Numbered from the stretch's first letter, positions 36,158 through 46,451 are shown. The stretch: 64,000 bases of DNA from Hyphomicrobiaceae bacterium (GCA_022844225.1 JALHMC010000003.1:1-64000); one strand, 5' to 3'. Numbers and translations are program-made. Notes: generated by a model not told the origin, from the letters alone.

Positions 36158-37369
36158 TCACGCAGCGGCGCCACTTTCCCTCAGTGCCTTGATCTCAGCG
36201 GCGGAAAACCCTGCTTCGGACAGGACCGCATCCGTGTGCTCACCGATGGCCGGTGCCGGTCCGGGACGTCTCGGGGGTGAGCCCTCGAGGTCGAAGGGGG
36301 CAGCAATGGTGCGCGGCATTTCGGGGATATCGGTTTCGACGATGGCCTTGGCTGCGACGGCTTGAGCATCGGTCGGGATGTCGCTCGCTTTGCCGATCAA
36401 TGTATGCGTGATGTTTTGCGCCGACAGGATGTCGTGCCAGTCGTTCCAGGTGCGCTGCTTCAGAGCCGAATCGAGGATCGCCGCGAGCGCCGCCGCGTTG
36501 CGGCGCCGCTCGGGCGTTGACGCAAAGCGCGGATCGGCCGCGAGCGTCGGCTGGCCTATGGCCTTGCACAGGACGGGGAACATCCGGTCCTCGTTGATGA
36601 CGGCGAGCAGCATCCAGCGTCCGTCTCCGGTCTCGTAGTAGTTGGCGAGAGCCGTACGCGGCATCTCACGCGGTGGTCGCGGAGGAATGTAGGCGTCGAG
36701 CAAGGCAGCCTGAGCCATGATGCCGTTCGACCAGAGGCCGTTGGCATAGAGCGACGAGGAGACGAGACCGCCCTCGCCCGTCTGTTGCTTGCGGATCAAG
36801 GCCATCAAGATGCCGGCTGTGAGGCCCATAGCCGAGGCTCGGTCGCCCTGGGCGGGAAGGGGCACGCCTGGTGGTTGGCCTTCGTAGCGGGCGAGATCGG
36901 AGAGGCCAGAGCGACCGAAATAGGCGGTCGAGTCGAAGCCGGGCTGGTCCTTGTCGGGGCCGGTCTCCCCGTAACCGGTGAAGGAGGCGTATATCAACCC
37001 GGGATTGACGTGACGTACGACATCGTAGTCGAGGCGTAGGCGGGCGCGTACGGGATGGGGGAAGTTGGTGATCAGCACGTCGGCCCAGCGGATGAGACGA
37101 TCGAGTGCGGCGCGGCCTTCCGGATGTTTCAGGTCCAGGGCGACCGAACGCTTGTTACGCGAGTCGAGGTGCCACAGGTAGTTCACCGCCGACTTCGGGA
37201 CGCTGGTCAATGTTTCGCCATTGGCGCGATGGGGATCGCCCTCGCCGGGCGGCTCTACCTTGATCACGTCCGCGCCAAAATCACCGAGCACCACAGCGGC
37301 GGCCGGAGCCGCGATCCAGGAAGCGACGTCGAGTACCTTCACTCCCGCAAGCGGCAATCGGCTCGGCAT
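36158..37369 (-). CDS. CaiB/BaiF family CoA transferase (class III)
   Basis: Encodes about 403 residues. LPLAGVKVLDVASWIAAPAA starts the domain, and FGADVIKVEPPGEGDPHR with NKRSVALDLKHPEGRAALDR are class III signatures. The catalytic Asp should be in YGETGPDKDQPGFDSTAYF. The enzyme moves CoA between carboxylic acids through an aspartyl-CoA anhydride. The start is uncertain: ATG 37369 fits the family, ATG 37387 would add six residues, and ribosome binding sites are weak. It is divergent from opgC. Confidence 0.9.
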   Translation of the reverse strand: MPSRLPLAGVKVLDVASWIAAPAAAVVLGDFGADVIKVEPPGEGDPHRANGETLTSVPKSAVNYLWHLDSRNKRSVALDLKHPEGRAALDRLIRWADVLITNFPHPVRARLRLDYDVVRHVNPGLIYASFTGYGETGPDKDQPGFDSTAYFGRSGLSDLARYEGQPPGVPLPAQGDRASAMGLTAGILMALIRKQQTGEGGLVSSSLYANGLWSNGIMAQAALLDAYIPPRPPREMPRTALANYYETGDGRWMLLAVINEDRMFPVLCKAIGQPTLAADPRFASTPERRRNAAALAAILDSALKQRTWNDWHDILSAQNITHTLIGKASDIPTDAQAVAAKAIVETDIPEMPRTIAAPFDLEGSPPRRPGPAPAIGEHTDAVLSEAGFSAAEIKALRESGAAA

Positions 37370-37556
37370 AGCTTCAGGATTCCTCATCGAGACGGCGAGA
37401 CCGAAGCGTAGCCCGGCCGGCGGGAAGCCGTGAAGCCCAATTCCCGGGCTGACCATGATGTCGTGATCGCCGACGCTGAGTGATGGGCTCAGTGCTGGAA
37501 CGGCTTCACAACAAACAGGTGATCGGCTAGCTAGCATCGATCGCAAGGGGTGGGGC

Positions 37557-38636
37557 ATGCAGCGCGAAATCAATGCAGTAGATTTCTGGCGCGGCTATGC
37601 CTTGGTGGCGATCTTCATCAACCACATCCCCCAGAACTTCTACGAGCAGTTCACTCACAAGCATTTCTCGCTGTCGGACTCGGCCGAGTTGTTCGTGTTC
37701 CTCGCGGGCTGGTCGCTTCGTCACGTCGTGGGGCGGCCGGAAGATCCTAAGCCGACCTCGGCACTGATGCACCGCCTGCTCGGACGAGCGGTCACGCTCT
37801 ACGTCGCACAACTGGCGATCGCACTCATCGCCGTGGCGATGCTGGCATCGGCGTCATTGGTCCTGGCCAACCCCTTGTTCCTTGAGTGGCACAACGCGGC
37901 GGCGATCTTCTACGATCCGGTACGGGCGCATATCGGGGTCGTTCTTCTCAGCCATCAGCTCGGCTATTTCGATATTCTGCCGCTCTACGTGGTGCTTTTG
38001 ATGAGCGCTCCGCTCGTGGCGATCATTCACCGCCACGCTCCCAACGCGTTGCTTCCGATCTCGTTCGCTATCTACGTGATCAGTCTGGTTTTCGGCATCA
38101 CGATGCCGACTTGGCCGGTCAGCGGGCAGTGGTTCTTCAATCCGCTGTGCTGGCAGCTCATCTTCGTTCTTGGCTTCTCGATGAGCCGGGACCGCGGACC
38201 GGGCGGCTGGGTTAAGCGGAACATTGGGTGGATCCGCATTTGTGCCGCGCCTATCGTCATCGGGCTAGGCATCATGAGCATCTTCAACCTGTGGTGGGAC
38301 CCGACGCGGGTTCCGGATCCGAAGCTGCTGTTCATCATTGGCAAGACGTTCGTCACGCCGATTCGCCTTATTCAGTTTCTGGCCTTGATCGCAGTGTTGT
38401 CGGCGGCATATCCGTATATTGTGAGGGTTGTACCGGGACTCGTCTCTTTCCTATCGCGAATGGGGCGCAATTCGCTTCCGGTGTTTTGCGTGGGCTCTCT
38501 GCTCAGCCTGGGCGGGCAGATCATCAGGTTCGCCTACGAGGGTGGATTGGTCGTCGATACGATTCTCATCGGCACGGGAATCGCGGTGCTTGGCTTAGTG
38601 GCGTGGTTGGCCGAATGGCGAGTGCGAAGGGACTAG
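37557..38636 (+). CDS. opgC: OpgC family membrane acyltransferase (osmoregulated periplasmic glucan succinylation)
   Basis: Encodes 359 residues with about ten membrane helices. It begins MQREINAVDFWRGYALVAIF, the OpgC start, and AELFVFLAGWSLRHVVG (about residues 42-58) is the family signature. OpgC-type proteins attach succinyl groups to periplasmic glucans and are related to acyltransferase 3 enzymes. No opgG/opgH or ndvB is in the window. An SGNH-fold gene starts 5 bp after its stop, so the two form an operon. AAGGGG precedes the ATG. Confidence 0.88.
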   Translation: MQREINAVDFWRGYALVAIFINHIPQNFYEQFTHKHFSLSDSAELFVFLAGWSLRHVVGRPEDPKPTSALMHRLLGRAVTLYVAQLAIALIAVAMLASASLVLANPLFLEWHNAAAIFYDPVRAHIGVVLLSHQLGYFDILPLYVVLLMSAPLVAIIHRHAPNALLPISFAIYVISLVFGITMPTWPVSGQWFFNPLCWQLIFVLGFSMSRDRGPGGWVKRNIGWIRICAAPIVIGLGIMSIFNLWWDPTRVPDPKLLFIIGKTFVTPIRLIQFLALIAVLSAAYPYIVRVVPGLVSFLSRMGRNSLPVFCVGSLLSLGGQIIRFAYEGGLVVDTILIGTGIAVLGLVAWLAEWRVRRD

Positions 38637-38641
38637 TCGGT

Positions 38642-39487
38642 ATGCGGTGCGTGGCTACCGTATTCGGATTGCTCGGCTGGGCCCTCATTTCAGGGGCCGC
38701 GGCGGAGTCGCTGCCGTCTGGGGCACCGCAGAGCGTCATTCAGAAGCAATGCGCCGAGGCTGCGGAAGTTGGGTTTGGGCCGGTGACCCTGGCGCACGCC
38801 GCGAAAGCGCTGCGCGAACGAAAGCGTTTGAAAGTCCTTGCTATCGGTGCGACTCCGCTAAACGAGCGGGATCAGAAGCAGGGACACTATGCGCGTGTCG
38901 AGAAGGTGCTCGAGACCAACTTCAAGGGGGTCGACGTCGAGATCATCGATCGAGGCGTCTCCGGAGAGATGGCACGGGACGGGGCAGCACGCATCAAGAC
39001 CGAGGTGGCACTGGTCGAACCCGATCTGGTGTTCTGGCAGGTGGGCGTCGCCGATGCTCTGGCCTTGACGCCAGCGAACGAGTTCAAGCAGACGTTGTCG
39101 CGAACCGTCGTGTGGCTGCAAGAGCACAATGTGGATGTTGTTCTGATCGGACTCAAATACCAACGGAGTTTGTCGAGTAACGAAGGCTTTCAGAAGCTCC
39201 GAAGGGCTATTCGCGACGTGGTACGCGAGCATGCCATTCTGCGGGTCGGCCACTACGAGTCGATCGAGGCCATCGATCGGATGCGGCGCCAAGAAGGTGA
39301 AGCAGCAAGCGAACTCGATCTGACCGATGCAGGGTCGGTGTGTCTCGCCGATTTCCTAAGCCGCGCACTCGCGGTCGGCCTGTTCGGCAGGTCGAAAGGA
39401 GGCGGCGCACCAGGGGAAATCTTGCCGATTGCTGGGACAGCGAAGGATGCCAAGCCGATCGACACTCCCGGGGCAACCAAGCCATAA
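38642..39487 (+). CDS. Exported SGNH/GDSL-fold protein, apparently catalytically degenerate
   Basis: Encodes about 281 residues with a signal peptide (MRCVATVFGLLGWALISGAAA). The SGNH fold is traceable: block I LKVLAIGATPLNERD, block II IIDRGVSGEMA, block III VFWQVGVADAL, and block V LDLTDAGSVCLADFLSRAL. In active relatives block I has GDS or GSS, block III has GxND and block V has DxxH. Here the nucleophile Ser is Ala/Thr, the Asn is Ala and the His is not seen. Only the fold and block II Gly remain. A lipid- or glycan-binding or scaffolding role with OpgC is inferred. The last roughly 35 residues are low complexity. Confidence 0.72.
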   Translation: MRCVATVFGLLGWALISGAAAESLPSGAPQSVIQKQCAEAAEVGFGPVTLAHAAKALRERKRLKVLAIGATPLNERDQKQGHYARVEKVLETNFKGVDVEIIDRGVSGEMARDGAARIKTEVALVEPDLVFWQVGVADALALTPANEFKQTLSRTVVWLQEHNVDVVLIGLKYQRSLSSNEGFQKLRRAIRDVVREHAILRVGHYESIEAIDRMRRQEGEAASELDLTDAGSVCLADFLSRALAVGLFGRSKGGGAPGEILPIAGTAKDAKPIDTPGATKP

Positions 39488-39587
39488 CGCGGCAGATAGT
39501 CCTGAGCGGGAGATCGCGGTGCTTGTCCGTTCGATTGCGGTTAAGCATTAGCGACTGGTATTCCTGAGCTATTCGTACCTCCGGCTA

Positions 39588-39616
39588 TTGCAGATGAATT
39601 CAGCACACTCTAGGAT
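39588..39616 (+). promoter_or_regulatory. Candidate sigma-70 promoter for the esterase gene
   Basis: TTGCAG (39588-39593) and TAGGAT (39611-39616) are separated by exactly 17 bp, in an AT-rich stretch that contrasts with the surrounding DNA. The -10 is 40 bp before the esterase ATG. This fits an independent promoter after the opgC-SGNH pair. Confidence 0.4.
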
Positions 39617-39656
39617 TTAGTTAGTTCCGCTTGTTTGTCGTCGGGGGCAGCCCGCA

Positions 39657-40622
39657 ATGTTCCAAATGCTGAGCGCCGTCCTGGTGCTCCTGGCCACATG
39701 CCTGACTGTGCATGCCGAAGGTACTCTCTCGCGGGAGACGCACCACTCCGCCGCGCTGGGACGCGATTTCCCGTTCGTTATCTATCTTCCTGACGGTTAC
39801 GCCCGGAGCGAGCAGCGGTATCCGGTGCTGTATCTCCTGCACGGCGCCGGTGGCGACGAGATGACGTGGGAGACGGAAGGCGGGATCAAGGCCACTGCTG
39901 ACCGCCTGATCCAGCGTGGAGAGATACCTCCTTCCATCATCGTTATGCCCGGGTGCCGGGACTGCTGGTGGGTGGACGGTGCCGTCGATAAGGCAGAAAC
40001 GGCATTCTGGAGTGACCTGGTGCCTACCATCGAGCGGCGCTACAGGACGATCGAAAGTCGCGAAGGTCGGTTTGTCGCCGGGTTGTCGGCCGGGGGCTAC
40101 GGGGCAGTGCGGTTCGCGATGAAGTATCCGGAGCGCATCGCTGCTGCGGCGGCACTGAGCCCTGCGGTCTATGCCGATACGCCGCCGGCCATCTCATCGG
40201 CGCGTGTGCAACCACCATTCCTGAGGGGCGACGGTAGTTTCGACGAGGCGGCCTGGAAGGCCCGCAACTACACTAGTTTGTTTGATCGTTACTGTCGCCA
40301 AAAGCAGCGCGTCGCCTTCTTCCTGGTTTCGGGCGACAACGATCGGTACGGCATCGCGTTCGAAACGATGACCCTTTTCAGGCATTTGTACCAGCATCAG
40401 CCGGAACTGTCCGAGCTGAGGATCGTCGATGGCGACCATAGCTGGGCCCTCTGGTCGAAATCGATCGAAATGGCCATGCGCTACATTTACAAGCACGGCG
40501 TCAAGGATGCGGTGCCAGTCGCAAACGTGGCGGCGCAGGGTGCGACATCGCAGAGACCGTCTCAGTTCGCCGGACAGGCCAGGCTCTCGAATTCCGGTAG
40601 CGACGCTTATCACTTTCCCTAG
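39657..40622 (+). CDS. Secreted esterase (esterase D / S-formylglutathione hydrolase fold)
   Basis: Encodes 321 residues. A signal peptide (MFQMLSAVLVLLATCLTVHA) precedes the alpha/beta-hydrolase domain. RYPVLYLLHGAGGDEMTWE supplies the oxyanion loop, the nucleophile elbow is GLSAGGYGA (about residue 140), SGDNDRYG fits the acid position and VDGDHSWALWSKS carries the catalytic His. All three residues of the triad are therefore present. The family includes secreted carbohydrate esterases and mycolyltransferase-like proteins. Its position after opgC and the SGNH gene suggests it acts on surface acyl groups, an inference. The last 35 residues are low complexity. Confidence 0.85.
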   Translation: MFQMLSAVLVLLATCLTVHAEGTLSRETHHSAALGRDFPFVIYLPDGYARSEQRYPVLYLLHGAGGDEMTWETEGGIKATADRLIQRGEIPPSIIVMPGCRDCWWVDGAVDKAETAFWSDLVPTIERRYRTIESREGRFVAGLSAGGYGAVRFAMKYPERIAAAAALSPAVYADTPPAISSARVQPPFLRGDGSFDEAAWKARNYTSLFDRYCRQKQRVAFFLVSGDNDRYGIAFETMTLFRHLYQHQPELSELRIVDGDHSWALWSKSIEMAMRYIYKHGVKDAVPVANVAAQGATSQRPSQFAGQARLSNSGSDAYHFP

Positions 40623-40670
40623 GGCCCAGACCCTGATTTCCTCCGCGACAGTGCGGCGCTCACCTCAGGC

Positions 40671-41528
40671 TCACACCGACACCGACGGCGCGGCGCAAAC
40701 GGGCTCCAGGGCGGCTGTCGCGTGCACAGTGAGATCGCGGATCGTCGGCGTATCGCCGGAGAGCGGGTTCGAGCGATCCCAGCTGTAACGGACCTCCTGG
40801 AAACGCGCCGACAGTGCGTCATAAATCATCAAGCGGCCGGCTAGGCTGTCGCCGATACCGATCAACTCTTTCAGGACTTCGGTCGCCTGTAGTGTTCCGA
40901 CGACGCCCACAACTGCGCCCAGGACGCCGACTTCTGCGCAATTGGCGACCGTTCCTGGTGGGGGTGCCTCGGGGAAGAGGCAGCGATACGTGGGCCAAGG
41001 CGTGCCGTCGGGCTTGGTCTCATGCGGTTTGAAAGTCGTGACGTAGCCATCGAACGGGCCGACGGCGGCGAAAGCGAGCGGGCGGCGCGCCAGATAGCAG
41101 GCATCGGACACGAGATAACGGGTTGCGAAGTTGTCCGATCCGTCGGCGACGATGTCGTAACGACTGACGAGATCCATGGCGTTGGCGGCGTCGATGCGGG
41201 TATCGTGCGTCTCGACGGTCACGTGGGGGTTGAGCCGCGCAATCATCTCGCGGGCGCTCTCCACCTTCGAAACGCCGACGTGCGGCGTATCGTGGGCGAT
41301 CTGGCGCTGAAGATTCGACAGGGAAACGTGGTCGTCATCGACGATCCCGATCGTGCCGACGCCTGCGGCGGCCAAATACATCACCAGCGGGCTGCCCAGC
41401 CCCCCGGCGCCGATGCACAGCACGCGGGCCGCCTTAAGCCGCTGCTGGCCCTGGCCGCCGACGTCCTTGAGGACGAGATGGCGCTTGTAGCGCTCGATCT
41501 CGGAAGCTGTGAGAGTAGGGGTGCTCAT
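40671..41528 (-). CDS. ThiF/MoeB/HesA family E1-like adenylyltransferase
   Basis: Encodes about 285 residues. SEIERYKRHLVLKDVGGQGQ leads into the nucleotide loop VLCIGAGGLGSPLVMYLAAAG. NLQRQIAHDTPHVGVSKVES holds the ATP-contacting Arg, DGSDNFATRYLVSDAC is the E1 motif and PPPGTVANCAEVGVLG carries the conserved Cys. It would activate the C terminus of MoaD or ThiS for sulfur transfer. The clear zinc-binding CxxC pairs of E. coli MoeB are not obvious. No moaD or this gene is adjacent, so MoeB versus ThiF cannot be decided. Confidence 0.88.
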   Translation of the reverse strand: MSTPTLTASEIERYKRHLVLKDVGGQGQQRLKAARVLCIGAGGLGSPLVMYLAAAGVGTIGIVDDDHVSLSNLQRQIAHDTPHVGVSKVESAREMIARLNPHVTVETHDTRIDAANAMDLVSRYDIVADGSDNFATRYLVSDACYLARRPLAFAAVGPFDGYVTTFKPHETKPDGTPWPTYRCLFPEAPPPGTVANCAEVGVLGAVVGVVGTLQATEVLKELIGIGDSLAGRLMIYDALSARFQEVRYSWDRSNPLSGDTPTIRDLTVHATAALEPVCAAPSVSV

Positions 41529-41591
41529 GATCGCCAATCTAGGATGCCTGCTTGCGGCATGCCAGAGGGGAGAGGTTCAAGGAGGCCGGTG

Positions 41592-43286
41592 TCAGGCGGT
41601 CCTCTGCTCTGCTTGACCGAGTTCTTCGGTCATCTGCTGGCGCATGAGAAACTTCTGGATTTTCCCGGTCACGGTCATCGGGAACTCATCCACGAACCTG
41701 ATATGACGAGGGACCTTGTAATGGGCGATCTGGCCCTGGCAGAACGCCTTGATATCGTCAGCGGCGAGCGTTTCACTCGATCGGACCTTGATCCAAGCGC
41801 ATAGCTCCTCGCCGTATCTCGGGTCGGGGACGCCGAACACCTGTACGTCGAGAATGGCGGGGTGCCGGTAGAGGAACTCCTCGATCTCACGGGGATAGAT
41901 GTTCTCGCCACCACGGATGACCATATCCTTGATGCGCCCCACGATATTGCAATAGCCGTCGGCGTCCATCGTGGCGAGATCGCCCGTGTGCATCCAGCCA
42001 TTTCGGTCGATCGCCTCTGCGGTGCGCTCGGGGTCGTTCCAGTAGCCGAGCATGACCGAGTAGCCGCGCGTGCACAATTCGCCCGGCTGGCCACGCGGCA
42101 CGATGCGGCCCTCGCCGTCGATGATCTTGATCTCGACATGCGGGTGCGCGCGGCCGACCGTCCCGACTTGCTTCTCGAGCGGATCGCCGATGCGTGTCTG
42201 CGTCGAGGCGGGGCTCGTCTCCGTCATGCCATAGCCGATGGTCATCTCGGTGAGGCTCATGTCCCTGATGCAGCGGCGCATGACCTCAACAGGACACGGA
42301 GAGCCGGCCATCATGCCAGTCCGTAGACTGGTCAGATCGAACTTGCGGAATTCAGGGTGATCGAGTTCGGCGATGAACATGGTTGGTACGCCATAGAGGG
42401 CCGTACAGCGCTCCTCGGCGACGGTTTGCAGCGTGGCGAGTGGATCGAAGCCCTCGCCCGGCAACACGATCGCCGAGCCGTGCGTGAGACAGGCAAGATT
42501 GCCGATCACCATGCCGAAGCAGTGATAGAGCGGTACGGGGATGCACACCTTGTCCAACTCGGTGAAGCGCATCAGCTCGCCGAGGAAGAAGCCGTTGTTC
42601 AGGATGTTGTGGTGGGTTAGCGTGGCGCCTTTCGGCTGACCGGTAGTGCCCGAAGTGAATTGGATATTGATCGGGTCGTCGAACTGGAGCCGGTGTCCGG
42701 TTTCGGAGAGTCGTGTGTGCCCGGACGAGCCTCCCAAGGCGATGATGTGCTCGAATGCGAACGCTCCTGGCGACGGCTCGGACGCGATCTCGATCACAAT
42801 ACGAAGCTCCGGCAGGCGGCTCGATCGTAAGGCGCCCGGTACCGCGGTCGTGAACTCGGGTGCGAGGCCCGTGATCATGCCGATGTAGTCACTCGTTTTG
42901 AAGCGGGTCGCTGTGACGAGTGCCTTGCAGCCGACCTTGTTCAACGCATACTCGAGTTCGGCTAGACGATAGGCAGGGTTGATGTTGACGAGGATCAGAC
43001 CGGCCTTGGCCGTGGCGAACTGAGTGACGACCCATTCGACGTTGTTCGGTGACCAAATGCCGATGCGGTCACCCGGCTCGAGACCGAGTGCCAACAGCCC
43101 GGCGGCGAATGCATCGACCTTCTGGCCCAGCTGCCGCCAGCTCCAGCGGACATCTTGCTGCCGGCCAATGAGGGCTGGCCGGTCACTCCAACGGGTGACG
43201 GTGCGGTCGAATTGGGCGCCGATGGTTTCGCCAAGGAGCGGTATGCTGCTGGTGCCGTGGGCGTAGCATGGCTCGGGTGTCGTCAT
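41592..43286 (-). CDS. AMP-binding acyl-CoA synthetase (FadD-like)
   Basis: Encodes about 564 residues. The adenylate-forming signatures are [18 protein letters not shown] (P-loop), [32 protein letters not shown] and the hinge [35 protein letters not shown] near the end carries the catalytic Lys. It activates a medium- or long-chain fatty or aromatic acid as CoA thioester. The start is set at the family-typical [11 protein letters not shown]. It lies 95 bp after a peptide-type binding protein gene and 63 bp before the ThiF gene, all on the minus strand. Confidence 0.93.
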   Translation of the reverse strand: MTTPEPCYAHGTSSIPLLGETIGAQFDRTVTRWSDRPALIGRQQDVRWSWRQLGQKVDAFAAGLLALGLEPGDRIGIWSPNNVEWVVTQFATAKAGLILVNINPAYRLAELEYALNKVGCKALVTATRFKTSDYIGMITGLAPEFTTAVPGALRSSRLPELRIVIEIASEPSPGAFAFEHIIALGGSSGHTRLSETGHRLQFDDPINIQFTSGTTGQPKGATLTHHNILNNGFFLGELMRFTELDKVCIPVPLYHCFGMVIGNLACLTHGSAIVLPGEGFDPLATLQTVAEERCTALYGVPTMFIAELDHPEFRKFDLTSLRTGMMAGSPCPVEVMRRCIRDMSLTEMTIGYGMTETSPASTQTRIGDPLEKQVGTVGRAHPHVEIKIIDGEGRIVPRGQPGELCTRGYSVMLGYWNDPERTAEAIDRNGWMHTGDLATMDADGYCNIVGRIKDMVIRGGENIYPREIEEFLYRHPAILDVQVFGVPDPRYGEELCAWIKVRSSETLAADDIKAFCQGQIAHYKVPRHIRFVDEFPMTVTGKIQKFLMRQQMTEELGQAEQRTA

Positions 43287-43381
43287 CAGAAGGTTCCAGA
43301 CTTGCGGCTTCGGCACGAGCGCGCCTCGAGAGCAGCGGGCGACCTGATCGACTGCCCGCTGCCTCGCGTTTGCACTGTCGC

Positions 43382-44974
43382 TTATTTATCGAGCCAGACC
43401 TGATCGAAGCGCCAGCTATTGTAGATGGAGTTCTCGGGTTGGACGTGGCCCTTCACATGGGGGTGCCAGCAGGTGGCGTTGTTGCCATGGAAAATGATCG
43501 GCCTGACCACATCCTCGACGAGAATCTTCTCGATCTGCCAGACGATCTTCCTACGCTTGACGGGATCCGTCTCTCGGGCCTGCTGATCGAGCAGCTTGTC
43601 GACCTCAGGATTACTGTACTTTGTGAAGTTTGAATCCGAGTCGCTCTTGAAGCCCATCATGAGCACGCCATCGGGATCATCGACTCCGGCACCGGCCAGA
43701 TTCAGCGCCACGGCGTAGTCGCGCTTATAGAGTTTATTATACCATTGCGACGACTCGATTACGTCGAGGGTTGCGTCGAAGTGGATCTTGTTGAGCTGGT
43801 CGACCAGAATCACGGCCGGGTCACGGAAGTTGTTGAAGTCGCGAGTCGAGACTTTCACTTTTAACCGGTTGTTCGGTCCATAGCCCAGGCTTTCCATGAT
43901 CTTGGTGGCCTCGGCGCGCTGTTTTTCCGGGTCGCCGTAGCTGAACCAGGTCTTCAGTTCGTCGACTGGCACACCCCATTTGCCCTTCGGAGGGGCCTGC
44001 ATGTTTACCGCCAGGAAATTCTTCCCCTGGCTGATGATGTCGATAAAGGCTTGTCGGTCGAGTGCGAGGGCCATGGCCTTACGCAATTCCGGCTTGTCGA
44101 ACGGCGGTGCGTCCCGATTGACGAGCATGTGCGTCGTGACGTTGGTCGGTTGGAGTTCGCAGACCGCTTGAGGTGCCTTGGATTGGATGTCGCCCAGCAA
44201 AGGTACTGTGATGTCGGCCGTGCGAGTCATGTCGAACTCGCCAGTCGAGAAGGCGAGGATGCGGGTTGAGCGGCTCGTCACGATGCGCCACTCGATGGCA
44301 TCGAGATAGGGCTTGCCCTTGTCCCAGTAATCCGGATTGCGCTCCAGCCTGATCGATTGGTTGGATTTGAACTCGACGAACTTGAAGGGCCCGGTACCGA
44401 TGGGTGCCGTGCGCATCGTCTTGGCGTCGACATGGCACGGATAAATGCCGGTGTAACCTGCCGCTAGCATGGATAGCAAAGAGGTTTGCGGACGTTTCAG
44501 AACGAACGTCGCCTCATGGTCGCCGTTGACCGTGACCTCGGCCAAATTGTCGAACCAAGCCTCGCGTGGGCTGCGCCGGTAGAACTTGGGCTCCTTGCCG
44601 TTGAGACGGTGGAACGTGCACTGGACATCCTTAGCCGTGAACGGTTGTCCGTCGTGCCATTTAACGCCTTCACGCAGCTTCATCGTCAGTTTCGTGCCAG
44701 CCTCATCCAAGGTCCAGCTCGTGGCGAGTTCGGGGATGACGTTGGCGGCCTCGTTGCTCTTTCTGGCGGGATCGAACCGGACGAGATTCGAGTAGATCGC
44801 CGAGAACGGCTGCACGACCTCGATGGTCGTTTCCTCATGTAGAGAGGTGCTTGGTGGATTGGTGGTCAGGTACATGCGCAGGGTTCCGCCCTGCTTCTGG
44901 GCCAGTGCATCGGAATGTGCACCTACGACGAGCAGTGCGGCGCAAGCTGCGCTTTTTGCGAACTCTCTGAACAA
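43382..44974 (-). CDS. ABC transporter substrate-binding protein, family 5 (peptide/opine/nickel type)
   Basis: Encodes about 530 residues. The Sec signal peptide ([24 protein letters not shown]) is followed by [18 protein letters not shown]_bac_5 hallmarks are [20 protein letters not shown] with [35 protein letters not shown] and [18 protein letters not shown]. It would bind an oligopeptide or similar solute in the periplasm. TTG at 44974 is preferred as start because GGGAGGAA is just upstream; an ATG at 45004 would add ten residues. No permease or ATPase genes accompany it, which is unusual. Confidence 0.9.
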   Translation of the reverse strand: MFREFAKSAACAALLVVGAHSDALAQKQGGTLRMYLTTNPPSTSLHEETTIEVVQPFSAIYSNLVRFDPARKSNEAANVIPELATSWTLDEAGTKLTMKLREGVKWHDGQPFTAKDVQCTFHRLNGKEPKFYRRSPREAWFDNLAEVTVNGDHEATFVLKRPQTSLLSMLAAGYTGIYPCHVDAKTMRTAPIGTGPFKFVEFKSNQSIRLERNPDYWDKGKPYLDAIEWRIVTSRSTRILAFSTGEFDMTRTADITVPLLGDIQSKAPQAVCELQPTNVTTHMLVNRDAPPFDKPELRKAMALALDRQAFIDIISQGKNFLAVNMQAPPKGKWGVPVDELKTWFSYGDPEKQRAEATKIMESLGYGPNNRLKVKVSTRDFNNFRDPAVILVDQLNKIHFDATLDVIESSQWYNKLYKRDYAVALNLAGAGVDDPDGVLMMGFKSDSDSNFTKYSNPEVDKLLDQQARETDPVKRRKIVWQIEKILVEDVVRPIIFHGNNATCWHPHVKGHVQPENSIYNSWRFDQVWLDK

Positions 44975-45203
44975 GGCTTCCTCCCATTGTCGAGACCCGG
45001 TCATGAGTGCCGGTGTCTTGCGCCCCTGATCGAAGCGAGCGGCGGATGGACCTAGTCCGGCCCGAATAACGCTGCGGCTCGCATAGGCTCGGGTTGGGCG
45101 CTTCTTCGAGCCTGCGACAAATATGCTAGTCACAAATGCGACGGCCCGCCATCGAGGAAACACGGTGCCTTCACTGTGAGGCGGCAGTCGAGTTCTGCCG
45201 CGC

Positions 45204-46451
45204 CTATGCCGAGATGCGCATCGCCGTTTCCGCCGCGAGCGAGCGACGCCAGATGACGACCAATGTGACGAGGATGGCGAGGTTGACGAGGTTGGCGGCG
45301 AGGCCTGTCGCGAAGGCCGGTGCGTATGAGCCGAACTGATCGTAAATGACACCGCCGAGCCAGCCGCCTGTCGCCATGCCGGTGGTGCCTGTCAGCAGCA
45401 GTGCGGGGAGACGCCACGCGGCCTCGCGCGCGGGGAAGACTTGACGCGCCGTCAGGAGGTACGCCGGTATCAGGCCGCTGAAGCCCAAGCCGAATGCGGC
45501 GGCGATCGCGAAGAGGCCAGCCTCGTCCTGGGTCAATAAAAAACCACTGACTGCTGCGGCCTGGGCCGTGGAACAGATGACGAGCGTGTAAAGCCCGCCG
45601 ATCCGATCGGACAACCAGCCCCAGAACTGGCGGCTGAAGAAGGCGCAGATAAGCAATAACGAAAGCATCGCTGCGCCTTTGGCGGGCGCCATGCCGAGAT
45701 CGCCACAAAAGGCGATCAGATGCGCCGATGGCATCGCCATCGGAATGCAACAGAGGAACGAGGCGATGGCCAGCAGCGCGAAAAGAAGGTTCGGGGGCAA
45801 ACCGTGGGAGCGAGGCCGGCCTGATGCGTTCAGGGTGGTCGTCGTGGGCGAGCCATCGGTCGTCGGCGCGGGCGGCGGCTTCAACACTGCGAGGGCGAGA
45901 GGGACGGCAAGCGATGCCACTACGATGCCGAAACCGACCATTGTCTGGCGCCAACCCCACATCGCGATGGCCCGTTCGAACAACGGTGGCCAGAACGCAC
46001 CGGCGGCGTACTGCCCGCTGGCGATGAGTGCGATCGCCGTGCCGCGACGAGCTTCGAACCAGCGGGAGACGTAGACGTAGAGCGGGGCGTTGATGGCACC
46101 GTTGCCGATCAGCCCGATGAAGAGGCCGTGGCCAACGTAAAGCTGCCATGCGGTGCCGCCCGAGGATAGGAAAAGCCCGACGGCGACGCTGAGCGCCCCG
46201 ACGACCACTGTGGCCCGTATTCCGATGCGCTCGGCGATGAGACCCATCATCAGTCCGCCAACACCCGTACCCAGCCATGCGAGCGCGTTGGCGCCGGACG
46301 GTATGGAGCGCTCGCCGCCGAGCTCCGCCGCGATCGTCTTGAGTGCGACGGTCGTGATGTAGGGCGAGCCGAACGAGATCGACAGGATGACGAGTGAGAC
46401 GACGGCAATGCGCCAAGCCTCGCCACTATCGATGCCGCGTGTCGTGGCCAT
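45204..46451 (-). CDS. MFS transporter (12 TM)
   Basis: Encodes about 415 residues with 12 helices in two halves. The loop 2-3 motif is LIAERIGIRATVVVG and its repeat in the second half is WLSDRIGGLYTLVI. A Pro/Thr-rich cytoplasmic loop (KPPPAPTTDGSPTTTT) joins the halves. The family resembles OFA/monocarboxylate-type MFS. GGGAGG precedes the ATG at 46451. It is divergent from parA; the following gene encodes a lone ABC binding protein. The substrate is unknown. Confidence 0.9.
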   Translation of the reverse strand: MATTRGIDSGEAWRIAVVSLVILSISFGSPYITTVALKTIAAELGGERSIPSGANALAWLGTGVGGLMMGLIAERIGIRATVVVGALSVAVGLFLSSGGTAWQLYVGHGLFIGLIGNGAINAPLYVYVSRWFEARRGTAIALIASGQYAAGAFWPPLFERAIAMWGWRQTMVGFGIVVASLAVPLALAVLKPPPAPTTDGSPTTTTLNASGRPRSHGLPPNLLFALLAIASFLCCIPMAMPSAHLIAFCGDLGMAPAKGAAMLSLLLICAFFSRQFWGWLSDRIGGLYTLVICSTAQAAAVSGFLLTQDEAGLFAIAAAFGLGFSGLIPAYLLTARQVFPAREAAWRLPALLLTGTTGMATGGWLGGVIYDQFGSYAPAFATGLAANLVNLAILVTLVVIWRRSLAAETAMRISA

